Source: Hymenobacter armeniacus (GTDB lineage Bacteria > Bacteroidota > Bacteroidia > Cytophagales > Hymenobacteraceae). Taken from it: a stretch of DNA of 64,000 nucleotides. Below are positions 31,070 through 38,385 of this stretch, piece by piece. The notes beneath the pieces are model-generated. The model ran no database searches. It was given only the letters and a program-made list of their open reading frames with translations, and was not told the DNA's origin. Within the stretch, counting starts at the first letter, position 1. Each line of letters opens with the position of its first letter. A program made the translations under genes and the position numbers. The DNA lies in the NCBI RefSeq assembly GCF_014699055.1, contig NZ_JACXAC010000008.1:50651-114650 (forward strand), written 5' to 3'.

Positions 31070-31510
31070 ATGACTTTATTGCCCCTTGCTGCGCTGTTGA
31101 TGGGTGGGTTGCTGCTGAGTGCGGCCGCTCCCGGCCCCAACGCCCCCCAGCCCGTCACCGTGACCGTCACCTCGCTGGTGTCCACCACTTCGGCGGTGAA
31201 GCTGTATTTCTACAACACCCGCGAAGGGTTTCTGAAAAGTGGCAAGTGGGCGTTTTCCAAAACCGTGAAGCCGGCCGGCAAGAGCGAGTTCACGCTGCCC
31301 GTGGAGCTGCCCCAGGGCGAGTGGGCCGTGGCCATCACCCAGGATTTGAACAACAACGACAAAATCGACAAGAATTTCCTCGGCATCCCCACCGAGCCGT
31401 ATGCTTTTTCCAACAACGTGCGCCCCACCGTGGCCGCGCCCGGTTTCGATGAGTGCAAGTTTATGGTGGACGGCCCCGGCAAAGTGGTCAGCATCGTGCT
31501 GAAAGACTAA
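31070..31510 (+). CDS. DUF2141 exported protein
   Basis: A 146-residue secreted protein with a short signal peptide (MTLLPLAALLMGGLLLSAAA). It shows the DUF2141 signature: VKLYFYNTREGFLKSGKWAF, FTLPVELPQGEWAVAITQDL, NNNDKIDKNFLGIPTEPYAF and the closing VSIVLKD. The DxNxxDKIDxNFxGxPxExYxFSNN motif suggests calcium binding. I chose ATG 31070 since longer in-frame starts would put over 200 low-complexity residues before the signal peptide. Role unknown. Confidence 0.9.
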   Translation: MTLLPLAALLMGGLLLSAAAPGPNAPQPVTVTVTSLVSTTSAVKLYFYNTREGFLKSGKWAFSKTVKPAGKSEFTLPVELPQGEWAVAITQDLNNNDKIDKNFLGIPTEPYAFSNNVRPTVAAPGFDECKFMVDGPGKVVSIVLKD

Positions 31511-31540
31511 ACCAAGCGCCGACGCCCCATCGAGGCTTCC

Positions 31541-31575
31541 GAAAGCCCTCGGCCACCACGCGGCCGGGGGCTTTC
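31541..31575 (+). terminator. Terminator after the DUF2141 gene
   Basis: GAAAGCCCTCGGCC pairs with GGCCGGGGGCTTTC (one G-T pair) over a 7-nt loop, 30 bp downstream of the stop. Confidence 0.6.
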
Positions 31576-31675
31576 GTGCTTTTGGTCGATTTGGATAAAT
31601 GCAATTTGGGGCAGCTATGTTAAAAAATGAATTTTTGTATTTATTGATTAAAGCACTGAAAGCGTGGTGTTTGAC

Positions 31676-31708
31676 TTTGGTGCAAGGACGAGGTGCTCCG
31701 TAGCTTTG
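31676..31708 (+). promoter_or_regulatory. Promoter of the repetitive T9SS protein gene
   Basis: TTTG at 31676-31679, 21 bp, then TAGCTTTG at 31701-31708: a full Bacteroidetes -33/-7 pair. The preceding 90 bp are strikingly AT-rich for this genome. The leader to ATG 31744 is 35 nt. Confidence 0.65.
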
Positions 31709-31743
31709 CTCGTTCCAAACTCTGTTCACCCACCTTTTTTTCA

Positions 31744-33648
31744 ATGATGCAAACCTTTACTTTCTTTTCACGGCCGCTGGCCGGTTTGGCAACGGGTGGG
31801 CGCGTGTTGCGCGGTGCCGCGCTGGCGCTGGCCTTGACGGCCGCCGCGGCCAGCAGCGCATGGGCCACCACTTTCGTGGTCACCAATCCGGTGAAAAACG
31901 ATGCCTTCGTGCTGAACACCAACGACGTGCTGACGATTAACTCCAACGTCAATTTCGGCGGCAGCATTACCGTACAGGGCAACAATACCGTCATCAACAA
32001 TTTCGGCTCCATTTCCAACAACGGCGTCGTAACGGTGAACAGCGGCACGACGGGCACAGTCATCAACAACCAGGGCACCGTGCCGTCCCAAAACGTTTTT
32101 CTTAATGCCACCACCACCATCAACAACGGCAGCGCCACCGAAACCAGCGGCGTCACCTGGACGGGCTACGTGGGCAACCGCTTTACGGTGGCCCCCGTCA
32201 TCAACAACTTTGCCGTGTGGACGGGGCAAATTCAGCCCCTACCCGGCGGTACCATCAACAACAAAAGCGGCGCCAACTGGAACGCCTACATGACCGTAAG
32301 CGCCTCCCTCACGGTAAGCAACGAGGGCTCTTGGAACTCGCAGGTGCAGCCCAGTGGCAACCCCACCTTCACGTTTACCAACGCCGGCACGTGGGCCGGG
32401 CTAGTGTCGGCTAATGGCTACACCACGTCGGTGACGAATACGGGCATTTGGAGCGGTCAAATCGACTACAGCGGCTCCCTTACCATCCTCAACAGTGCCA
32501 CGGGTACTTGGACCGGCTTGCCCAATGGCAACTCCGGCACGCTGGCCATCACTAACGGCGGCACCTGGACCAAGGGCGGCTTCAACTTCCCCAGCACCGG
32601 CCCCAACACCTTCGTGAACCAGGCCGGAGCCACGGCCAGCTTCAACGCCACGCTGGGCCTGAATGGGGCCACGTCGTTTGTGAACAGCGGCACGCTGTCG
32701 CTGAACCAGTCGTCGCTGCTGCCCAACGGCGCCAGCATCACCAACAACGCCGGCGCGGTGCTCACCCTGCCGCTCGGCAGCGGCTCGCCGGCCACGTTCA
32801 CCAACGCCGGCACCATCACCAACAACGGCCGCATCAATGCCACCAGCGGCGCCTTCACCAACAGCGGCACCATCAACAACGGCCGGGCGCTGATTGCCGT
32901 AACCGGCAACTTCACCAATGCGGGCACCATCACTGGCCCGGCGGCGCCGCTGCGCGGCAGCATCACCGCCACGGCGATTTCGGTCAATTCAGGCACCTTC
33001 GGCGTGACGGGCCAGCTGGACTTTTGCGATGCCGGCAGCCCTGCAAACGGCTTCGACACAGCCGGCGGCACCATCGGCAGTGCCACTACTTTCTGCCTGA
33101 ACAACCCCCTGCCCGTCGAACTCACCAGCTTCGCGGCCCAGGCCGATAAGGGCAAGGTACAAATACGCTGGAGCACGGCCACCGAGCGCAACAGTGCCGC
33201 CTTTGTGGTGGAGCGCAGCGCCACCGGCGACGCTTTCGCGGCCGTGGCCGAAACCAGAGCGCAAGGCAACTCGACGCGGGCCGTAGAATACGTCCTCGTC
33301 GACGCAAATCCCCTTCCGGGCACCAGCTACTACCGCCTGCGCCAGCTCGACGCCGATGGCACCGTGTCCTACTCCAAAGTGGCCACCGTGAGCGTCGCAG
33401 CCTTCCACCAGCCCGTCGACTTTTATCCCAATCCCGCCTCCGACCGCCTCACGCTGGACCTCACCGCCGTGCCCGCCGCGCCCTGCGAAGTGCGCCTCCT
33501 GAGCCTGACCGGCCAGGCCGTGCTGGCCGCCACCTTGGCGGGCGGCCGGGCCCAGGAACTGCCGCTGGCGGGCGTGCCCGCGGGCCTGTACTTGCTGCAC
33601 GTGCGCACGGCGCAAGGCAGCACCGTGCGGCGCGTCGAGAAACGCTAA
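31744..33648 (+). CDS. Repetitive Asn/Gly/Thr-rich surface protein with T9SS sorting tail
   Basis: A 634-residue secreted protein with signal peptide ending ASSAWA. Residues about 40-430 are degenerate repeats of roughly 15-20 residues rich in N, G, T and S (TINNGSATETS, FTNAGTITNNGRINATSGAF, TNSGTINNG), the look of a right-handed beta-helix adhesin. Then comes the conserved Bacteroidetes module LPVELTSFAAQADKGKVQIR with VVERSATGDAF and SYYRLRQLDADGTVSYSK. A type-A T9SS tail with DFYPNPASDRLTLDL and GLYLLHVRTAQGS closes it. Probably displayed on or released from the surface. A good promoter precedes it. Ligand unknown. Confidence 0.87.
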   Translation: MMQTFTFFSRPLAGLATGGRVLRGAALALALTAAAASSAWATTFVVTNPVKNDAFVLNTNDVLTINSNVNFGGSITVQGNNTVINNFGSISNNGVVTVNSGTTGTVINNQGTVPSQNVFLNATTTINNGSATETSGVTWTGYVGNRFTVAPVINNFAVWTGQIQPLPGGTINNKSGANWNAYMTVSASLTVSNEGSWNSQVQPSGNPTFTFTNAGTWAGLVSANGYTTSVTNTGIWSGQIDYSGSLTILNSATGTWTGLPNGNSGTLAITNGGTWTKGGFNFPSTGPNTFVNQAGATASFNATLGLNGATSFVNSGTLSLNQSSLLPNGASITNNAGAVLTLPLGSGSPATFTNAGTITNNGRINATSGAFTNSGTINNGRALIAVTGNFTNAGTITGPAAPLRGSITATAISVNSGTFGVTGQLDFCDAGSPANGFDTAGGTIGSATTFCLNNPLPVELTSFAAQADKGKVQIRWSTATERNSAAFVVERSATGDAFAAVAETRAQGNSTRAVEYVLVDANPLPGTSYYRLRQLDADGTVSYSKVATVSVAAFHQPVDFYPNPASDRLTLDLTAVPAAPCEVRLLSLTGQAVLAATLAGGRAQELPLAGVPAGLYLLHVRTAQGSTVRRVEKR

Positions 33649-33655
33649 GCTAAAT

Positions 33656-34141
33656 TCAGTCGCCCCGAAATGGGTGCAGGCCCCGCGCCAGTCGTTCCGT
33701 GAGGGTCACGGCGCGGCGGGCGCGGGTTTCGGCTTGTTTGGCCTCGGCCACCAGCCGGGCCATGGCGCGGCGGTGCGCGCCGCTGTAGCGCTGGAAGGCG
33801 GCTTCGGCCTCGGGCCAGGCCGCCAGGGCTTCGGCCAACTCATCGGGCAGGTCCACGTGGTCGGGGGCCGGGTCGGGTGCAATGGTCACGTCCAGCCACT
33901 GGCCCAGCGCGATGCCCACCGCGCGGCACGCGTCCTTGTTCACCATGAGGTAGCGCCCGCCGCCTTCCAGCGGCAGCAGTCCCAGCCGCAGCGAGTGCCC
34001 GTTGATGCCGACGACGACGCGCTTCGCGCTTTTGCCGCCCAGGGCCGCCAGCACGTCGGCGGGCACCACAATGGTTTGGGTGGGCATGAAGCTGGGGCCG
34101 CCCGGCTCCAGTTTGGCGCGGAAAGAAACGGAAAGTGCCAT
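33656..34141 (-). CDS. DUF1905 / YdeI-OmdA-like protein
   Basis: A 161-residue cytoplasmic protein from ATG 34141. The N-terminal half is DUF1905-like (SVSFRAKLEPGGPSF, TIVVPADVLAALGGKSAKRV, VVGINGHSLRLGLLPLEGG). The C-terminal half is the OmdA/YdeI region (PDELAEALAAWPEAEAAFQR, AHRRAMARLVAEAKQAETRA, TLTERLARG). Such proteins are associated with bacteriocin or antibiotic protection in a few bacteria, but biochemistry is unknown. It lies 80 bp downstream of the aldo/keto reductase gene on the same strand. Confidence 0.85.
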   Translation of the reverse strand: MALSVSFRAKLEPGGPSFMPTQTIVVPADVLAALGGKSAKRVVVGINGHSLRLGLLPLEGGGRYLMVNKDACRAVGIALGQWLDVTIAPDPAPDHVDLPDELAEALAAWPEAEAAFQRYSGAHRRAMARLVAEAKQAETRARRAVTLTERLARGLHPFRGD

Positions 34142-34221
34142 GGCAGCAGGGAAGGGGTGCGGCACAAAAGTAAAAGTGCCAATGGTTGCTTCCTTCCGCT
34201 CCTTGCCGGGGCGAAGCTGCA

Positions 34222-35208
34222 TTACGCCAATTCGCGCAGCTGCTTGTTGATGAAGTCGACTTCCTCAAACGTCAGCTCGAAATCCATGGCGCGGGCGTTT
34301 TGCACGGCCTGCTCGGGGTTGCGGGCGCCCACCAGCGCCACCGTGATGCCGGGTTGGGCCAGCGTCCAGCGCAGCACGAGCTGGCCCAGGGTCGCGTTTT
34401 TGGTTTCGGCCAGGGGGCGAATCTTGTTCAGCACGTCGTTCACGCGCTTCACGTTTTCGGGCGTGAAGAGGCGGTGGCCCCGGCGCAGGTCGCCCTCGCC
34501 AAACTCCTGGCCGGGCTTCATCTTACCCGTGAGCAGGCCCAGCTGCAGCGGGCTGTACACCAGAATGGCCTTGTGGTGTTCAATGCAATACGGCACCACG
34601 TCCTGCTCAATGTCGCGCCGCACCATGCTGTAGGGTACCTGGTTCGAGGCGAGGGTGAGGGTCTTTTCGGCTTCCTGCATCTGGGCCACCGAGTAGTTGC
34701 TCACGCCGCCGGCGCGCACCTTGCCCTGCTCGATGAGGCGGCTCAGGGCCTCCATCGTTTCGTCGATGGGCGTGGTCACGTCGGGCCAGTGCTGCTGGTA
34801 GAGGTCGATGTAGTCGGTGCCGAGGCGGCGCAGGCTGTTTTCGCACTCCTTGATGACGCTGTCGCGACCGGCGTATTTGTACACGTCGAGGTCGTGGCCG
34901 TCGTTGTCCTTGGTTTTCATGGCGAAGTCGCCCTTGGCCAGGTCCCAGCGCATGCCGAATTTGGTGAGAATTTGCACCTTGTCGCGCGGCAGGCCTTTGA
35001 TGGCCTCGCCCACAATTTCTTCGCTGAAGCCCATGCCGTACACGGGGGCCGTGTCGATGCTGGTCACGCCCAGGTCGTAGCTGGCCCGGATGGCGCCCAC
35101 GGCGTCGTTTTGCTCGGTGCCGCCCCACATCCAGCCGCCGGCCGCCCAGCTGCCAAAGGTGATGCGCGAAACCGAAACGCCGGAGGTGCCTAATTCTTGG
35201 TATTCCAT
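34222..35208 (-). CDS. Aldo/keto reductase
   Basis: A 328-residue NADPH-dependent TIM-barrel oxidoreductase. The catalytic tetrad is Asp52, Tyr57 (DTAPVYGMGFSEE), Lys83 (ILTKFG) and His140 (DLYQQHWPD). The C-terminal NADP pocket includes ALVGARNPEQAVQNARAMDF. It resembles YajO/tas-like or general stress AKRs rather than a substrate-defined enzyme. The start at ATG 35208 fits the usual N-terminus MEYQELGTSGVSVSRITFGS; in-frame extension upstream overlaps the divergent frnE-like promoter region. Substrate unknown. Confidence 0.92.
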   Translation of the reverse strand: MEYQELGTSGVSVSRITFGSWAAGGWMWGGTEQNDAVGAIRASYDLGVTSIDTAPVYGMGFSEEIVGEAIKGLPRDKVQILTKFGMRWDLAKGDFAMKTKDNDGHDLDVYKYAGRDSVIKECENSLRRLGTDYIDLYQQHWPDVTTPIDETMEALSRLIEQGKVRAGGVSNYSVAQMQEAEKTLTLASNQVPYSMVRRDIEQDVVPYCIEHHKAILVYSPLQLGLLTGKMKPGQEFGEGDLRRGHRLFTPENVKRVNDVLNKIRPLAETKNATLGQLVLRWTLAQPGITVALVGARNPEQAVQNARAMDFELTFEEVDFINKQLRELA

Positions 35209-35361
35209 AAGGGGATTGGTCGGGTGAAAGGCCGCATTTGGGCCGGGCTTGTTAACTAAGGTTTGGGGCCGAAGGTTGTAGCCCACGCCCTTTCTCCCCC
35301 GAAACTTTTCTGCACTCCCGCTGCTTGTAGCCACTTCCATTGCTGCAAAAATCCCAACGAT

Positions 35362-36063
35362 ATGAAAGTTGAAATCTGGTCCGACGTCGTTTGCCCGTTC
35401 TGCTACGTGGGCAAGCGCAAGTTTGAGAATGCACTGAAAGACTTCGCGCACCGCGACGAGGTGGAAGTGGTGTGGCACAGCTTCGAGCTGGACCCCAATT
35501 TTGAAGCCGTGCCCGGCGAAAGCATCCACGAATCCTTGGCCAAGAAGAAGGGCGTTTCGCCCGCCGAAGGGCGCCGCATGAACGACTACATGACCAACGT
35601 GGCCAAAGAAGTCGGCCTAAATTATGACTTCGAGAAAGCCATTCCGGCCAATACTTTCCTGGCGCATCAGCTCATTCACCTGGGCGCCCACCACGGCAAG
35701 CAGGACGCCACCAAAGAGCGCCTCTTTGCCGCCTACTACACCGAAGGCCAAAACATCGGCGACCTCGACACGCTGGTGCAGCTCGGCACCGAAGTGGGCC
35801 TCGACGCCGCCGAAATCCGCGAAGCCCTGACCAACGGCACATACGCCAACGCCGTGCGCTTCGACGAATACCAGGCCCAGCAAATCAACGTGCGCGGCGT
35901 GCCCTTCTTTGTGTTCGAAGACAAGTACGCCGTGTCGGGCGCGCAGCCCACGGAGCTGTTTGCCGAAGTGCTGGAGAAAGTCTACGACGAGTTCAAGCCC
36001 GCCAAACCGGCGCTGGTGACCGTTGCCGATGGCCCGGCTTGCGGCCCGGAAGGCTGCGACTAA
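35362..36063 (+). CDS. FrnE-like DsbA-family oxidoreductase
   Basis: A 233-residue cytoplasmic thioredoxin-fold protein with no signal peptide. The CPFC redox motif is at 11-14 in WSDVVCPFCYVGKRKFE. The helical insertion (PANTFLAHQLIHLGAHHGKQ) follows, and the cis-proline is in VRGVPFFVFEDKYAVSGAQP. These are typical of FrnE/2-hydroxychromene-2-carboxylate-isomerase-like proteins, some of which are oxidative-stress disulfide isomerases. The tail holds two extra cysteines (ACGPEGCD). Start ATG 35362 is set by the domain boundary. It is divergent from the aldo/keto reductase gene. Confidence 0.92.
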   Translation: MKVEIWSDVVCPFCYVGKRKFENALKDFAHRDEVEVVWHSFELDPNFEAVPGESIHESLAKKKGVSPAEGRRMNDYMTNVAKEVGLNYDFEKAIPANTFLAHQLIHLGAHHGKQDATKERLFAAYYTEGQNIGDLDTLVQLGTEVGLDAAEIREALTNGTYANAVRFDEYQAQQINVRGVPFFVFEDKYAVSGAQPTELFAEVLEKVYDEFKPAKPALVTVADGPACGPEGCD

Positions 36064-36091
36064 GCGCTGCTGTTGTAGGAAAGCATCAGGC

Positions 36092-36182
36092 CGTCATGCT
36101 GAGCGCAGTCGAAGCATTTCTACCGCCGAAGTAATTATTTACTCTTCGCGATAGAGATGCTTCGACTGCGCTCAGCATGACG
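36092..36182. repeat. REP-like dyad, family B, copy 2
   Basis: CGTCATGCTGAGCGCAGTCG continuing AAGCATTTCTA opposes TAGAGATGCTTCGACTGCGC continuing TCAGCATGACG: arms of about 31 nt with one mismatch, loop about 29 nt. Compare copy 1 at 2519. It lies between the convergent frnE-like and elaA-like genes. Confidence 0.9.
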
Positions 36183-36204
36183 GTTTTTTGTATTGTGTTT
36201 AAGC

Positions 36205-36654
36205 TTACGCCCGCCGCATGGGAATGTGCGGAATGCCGTCTTCCACGTACATCGGCCCGCACTGCTCGTAGCCGAAGCCGTTGTAGAAGCCTTCCAGGTG
36301 CTGCTGGGCGCCGATTTTGTTGGGCTGCGGGCCAAACAGGGCATCCGAATGCAGCAGGGCCTGGCGCATGAGATCGCGGCCTAGGCCGAAGTTGCGGTAG
36401 GGCTGCGCCACGATGACGCGGCCGATGCTGGCCTCGTCGTAGGACTTGCCGGCCGGAAACAGGCGGGCGTAGGCCACCAGCTCACCGCCTTCGCTGTAGC
36501 CCAGCAAGTGGTAGGCGTCGAGGTCCTGGCGGTCGATGTCCTGAAAAACGCAGTTTTGCTCCACCACAAACACCTCGGAGCGGAGGCGCAGCACGTCGTA
36601 GAGAATGAGGGGCGGAAACGAGTCGAAGGCGATGCAGTGCCAGCGGATGGTCAT
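36205..36654 (-). CDS. elaA: GNAT N-acetyltransferase, ElaA family
   Basis: A 149-residue acetyltransferase. ElaA features are WHCIAFDSFPPLILYDVLRL, RSEVFVVEQNCVFQDIDRQD and HLLGYSEGGELVAYARLFP. The acetyl-CoA loop is RVIVAQPYRNFGLGRDLMRQ, and the tail GFEQCGPMYVEDGIPHIPM-type ending is present. It starts at ATG 36654, 9 bp after the DUF6624 gene, so the two form an operon. Substrate unknown. Confidence 0.93.
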   Translation of the reverse strand: MTIRWHCIAFDSFPPLILYDVLRLRSEVFVVEQNCVFQDIDRQDLDAYHLLGYSEGGELVAYARLFPAGKSYDEASIGRVIVAQPYRNFGLGRDLMRQALLHSDALFGPQPNKIGAQQHLEGFYNGFGYEQCGPMYVEDGIPHIPMRRA

Positions 36655-36663
36655 GGGCAATGG

Positions 36664-37353
36664 TTAGTCTTTGGGCATTTTGGCAACTTCCTGCAGCGTC
36701 ACCACGCGGTAGGCAATGCCGAGGGCGGTGGCGTTTTGCTCCACGGTGGTGGCGAAACCGGCCTGGCGACGGCGCTCGTTCACGCCCGCCGGGTCTTTGA
36801 TGGGCCAGATGAACGGCGGCTGGCCCTCGCGCCGGCCGGTGGCGCGGTTGGTGTGGCTGTAGCTCATGCCCTGCGTGCCGTAGAGCTGGGGCTTGCCGTC
36901 GCGCATGAGCTGGCGGTCCAGCATCTGGGCATAGAGCCGAAAGGGCAGCTCGCTCTTGTCAGCCGCCTTTTTGATAACGGGCAGGTACTGTTTGATGACT
37001 TCGGAGTGCTGGATGACGTTCCACACGGCCTCGTTGGTGGGCTCGCCCACCAGCGACTTGCCGGGGTAGCCGTATTGCTTCACGATGGCGCGCACGCGCA
37101 CCAGGTTGGCCGAATCGGTGTGCTGCATCTGGCGCATGATGTAGGGCAGCAGGCGGACTTTCGTCACGCCCAAGGCCGTGGCCAGCGAGTCGGGGCGCCG
37201 GCTGATGCGGCGGTCAAACAGCATCAGGCGCCAGCGCTGGTCGGCCGTGTAAATGCTGTCCAGCTCACGCTTGAGCGCCGGATTGGGCGCGGCCTGGGCC
37301 CGCGCCGAGCCCGCCGCCGACAGCAGCAACGTCACCAACACAACAACTTTCAT
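36664..37353 (-). CDS. DUF6624 exported protein
   Basis: A 229-residue protein with signal peptide (MKVVVLVTLLLSAAGSARAQ) from ATG 37353. The conserved block of the family is visible: IYTADQRWRLMLFD, YGYPGKSLVGEPTNEAVWNV, IQHSEVIKQYLPVIKKAAD, YAQMLDRQLMRDGKPQLYGT. The invariant QHS, DR and YGTQ motifs suggest an active site, but no activity is known to me. It is the first gene of a pair with elaA (9-bp gap). Confidence 0.85.
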   Translation of the reverse strand: MKVVVLVTLLLSAAGSARAQAAPNPALKRELDSIYTADQRWRLMLFDRRISRRPDSLATALGVTKVRLLPYIMRQMQHTDSANLVRVRAIVKQYGYPGKSLVGEPTNEAVWNVIQHSEVIKQYLPVIKKAADKSELPFRLYAQMLDRQLMRDGKPQLYGTQGMSYSHTNRATGRREGQPPFIWPIKDPAGVNERRRQAGFATTVEQNATALGIAYRVVTLQEVAKMPKD

Positions 37354-37383
37354 ACGCGGCAATAAAGGCGGGTGGGCAAGATA

Positions 37384-37409
37384 CGGGCCGGACAAAAAAG
37401 TCCGGCCCG
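37384..37409. terminator. Hairpin downstream of the small secreted protein gene
   Basis: CGGGCCGGAC and GTCCGGCCCG form a perfect 10-bp stem with an all-A loop (six As; six Us on the leftward transcript). There is no T tail, so termination is plausible but not certain. Confidence 0.5.
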
Positions 37410-37452
37410 CTGCGCTAACAACGGGCCGGCCCCAACGATTAATTCCGGCGGA

Positions 37453-37794
37453 TTATTTCTTCGCGCCCGGTTTGGCGTTGCTGTTTTTCGACATCGTTTC
37501 GATGTTGCCGCTGCCCGTGCCACCGCCCTGCCGCGCCGACTGGGTGGTGGAGCTGGACCGCGAGGCGCGCGTGGCGCCCGTGGCCGGCGCGGTGTTGATT
37601 TTCTGGCCCGTGCGCTTGCCGCTCACCTTCGTGTTGGGCGCGATGGTGGTGGCCGTCGGCGCCGGGGTGTCGGAGTTGCTGCTGGACGCGCGTTGCGCCG
37701 CCGACCTGGTTTTGCCCTGCGAAGGCGGCGTGGTTTGGGCCGAAACCGTGGTGACGCCCGCCGCCAGCGCGGCCAGGATGAGGAGCTTTTTCAT
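37453..37794 (-). CDS. Small basic low-complexity exported protein
   Basis: A 113-residue protein: signal peptide MKKLLILAALAAGVTTVSAQ, then a Ser/Thr/Ala/Gly-rich, Lys/Arg-rich mature region without hydrophobic core (SQGKTRSAAQRASSSNSDTP, TRASRSSSTTQSARQGGGTG, ending NAKPGAKK). Probably disordered. No recognised family. The clear signal peptide and start codon support a real gene. Confidence 0.65.
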   Translation of the reverse strand: MKKLLILAALAAGVTTVSAQTTPPSQGKTRSAAQRASSSNSDTPAPTATTIAPNTKVSGKRTGQKINTAPATGATRASRSSSTTQSARQGGGTGSGNIETMSKNSNAKPGAKK

Positions 37795-37945
37795 AAAAAG
37801 GAAAGGGAAATGCGGAAAGGAACTGTGGGTCTTACGGCATTTGCGGGGGCACCGTTGGCTTGAAAACCCTACGATTTAGCTAACCCGCTTGCACGGTCTT
37901 TCTGCCCGTTTCGGTATCTTGTCGGCTCATCGTTTATGCTTTCGC

Positions 37946-38311
37946 ATGAAGCCGGTTATCAAGTCCATGCGCCCTTTCATCGGCGCCCGCAGCTTCGACG
38001 TTTCCCGCAGCTTTTACGCCGCCTTGGGCTTTCGCGAACAGGTGCTGTCGCCCACGCTGTCGGTGTTTTCGGCTGGAAGCTTTGCCTTCTACCTCCAGAA
38101 CGCCTACGTGGCCGAATGGGTCGACAACACGATGGTTTTTCTGGAAGTAGAAGATGTGGACCAGTACTGGGCCCAGCTCGTGGCCCTCGACCTGCCTGCC
38201 GCCTATCCCGGCGTGCGGCTCCTGCCGGTCAAAACCTTCGACTGGGGCAAAGAATGCTTCGTGCACGACCCTTCCGGCGTGCTCTGGCACATTGGGGAGT
38301 TTGCGCGGTAG
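37946..38311 (+). CDS. VOC/glyoxalase-fold protein
   Basis: A 121-residue single-module VOC protein from ATG 37946: MRPFIGARSFDVSRSFYAAL, then FAFYLQNAYVAEWVDNTMVF, VDQYWAQLVALDLPA and CFVHDPSGVLWHIGEF. The terminal HDPSGVLWHIGE is the usual metal-edge strand. Different from the VOC protein at 28505. Function unknown. A strong hairpin separates it from the convergent mfd gene. Confidence 0.88.
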   Translation: MKPVIKSMRPFIGARSFDVSRSFYAALGFREQVLSPTLSVFSAGSFAFYLQNAYVAEWVDNTMVFLEVEDVDQYWAQLVALDLPAAYPGVRLLPVKTFDWGKECFVHDPSGVLWHIGEFAR

Positions 38312-38331
38312 GGCAGGCTGGCCCGTCGGTC

Positions 38332-38365
38332 ACTGCCGAGACGCGAAAGGTCGCGTCTCGGCAGT
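38332..38365. terminator. 15-bp perfect hairpin between convergent genes
   Basis: ACTGCCGAGACGCGA and TCGCGTCTCGGCAGT pair perfectly over a 4-nt loop (AAGG). It lacks T-runs but lies between the VOC and mfd stops, so it is probably a two-way terminator or a further REP-like element. Confidence 0.6.
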
Positions 38366-38385
38366 AGTACGGGTCCTGTTCGGCG

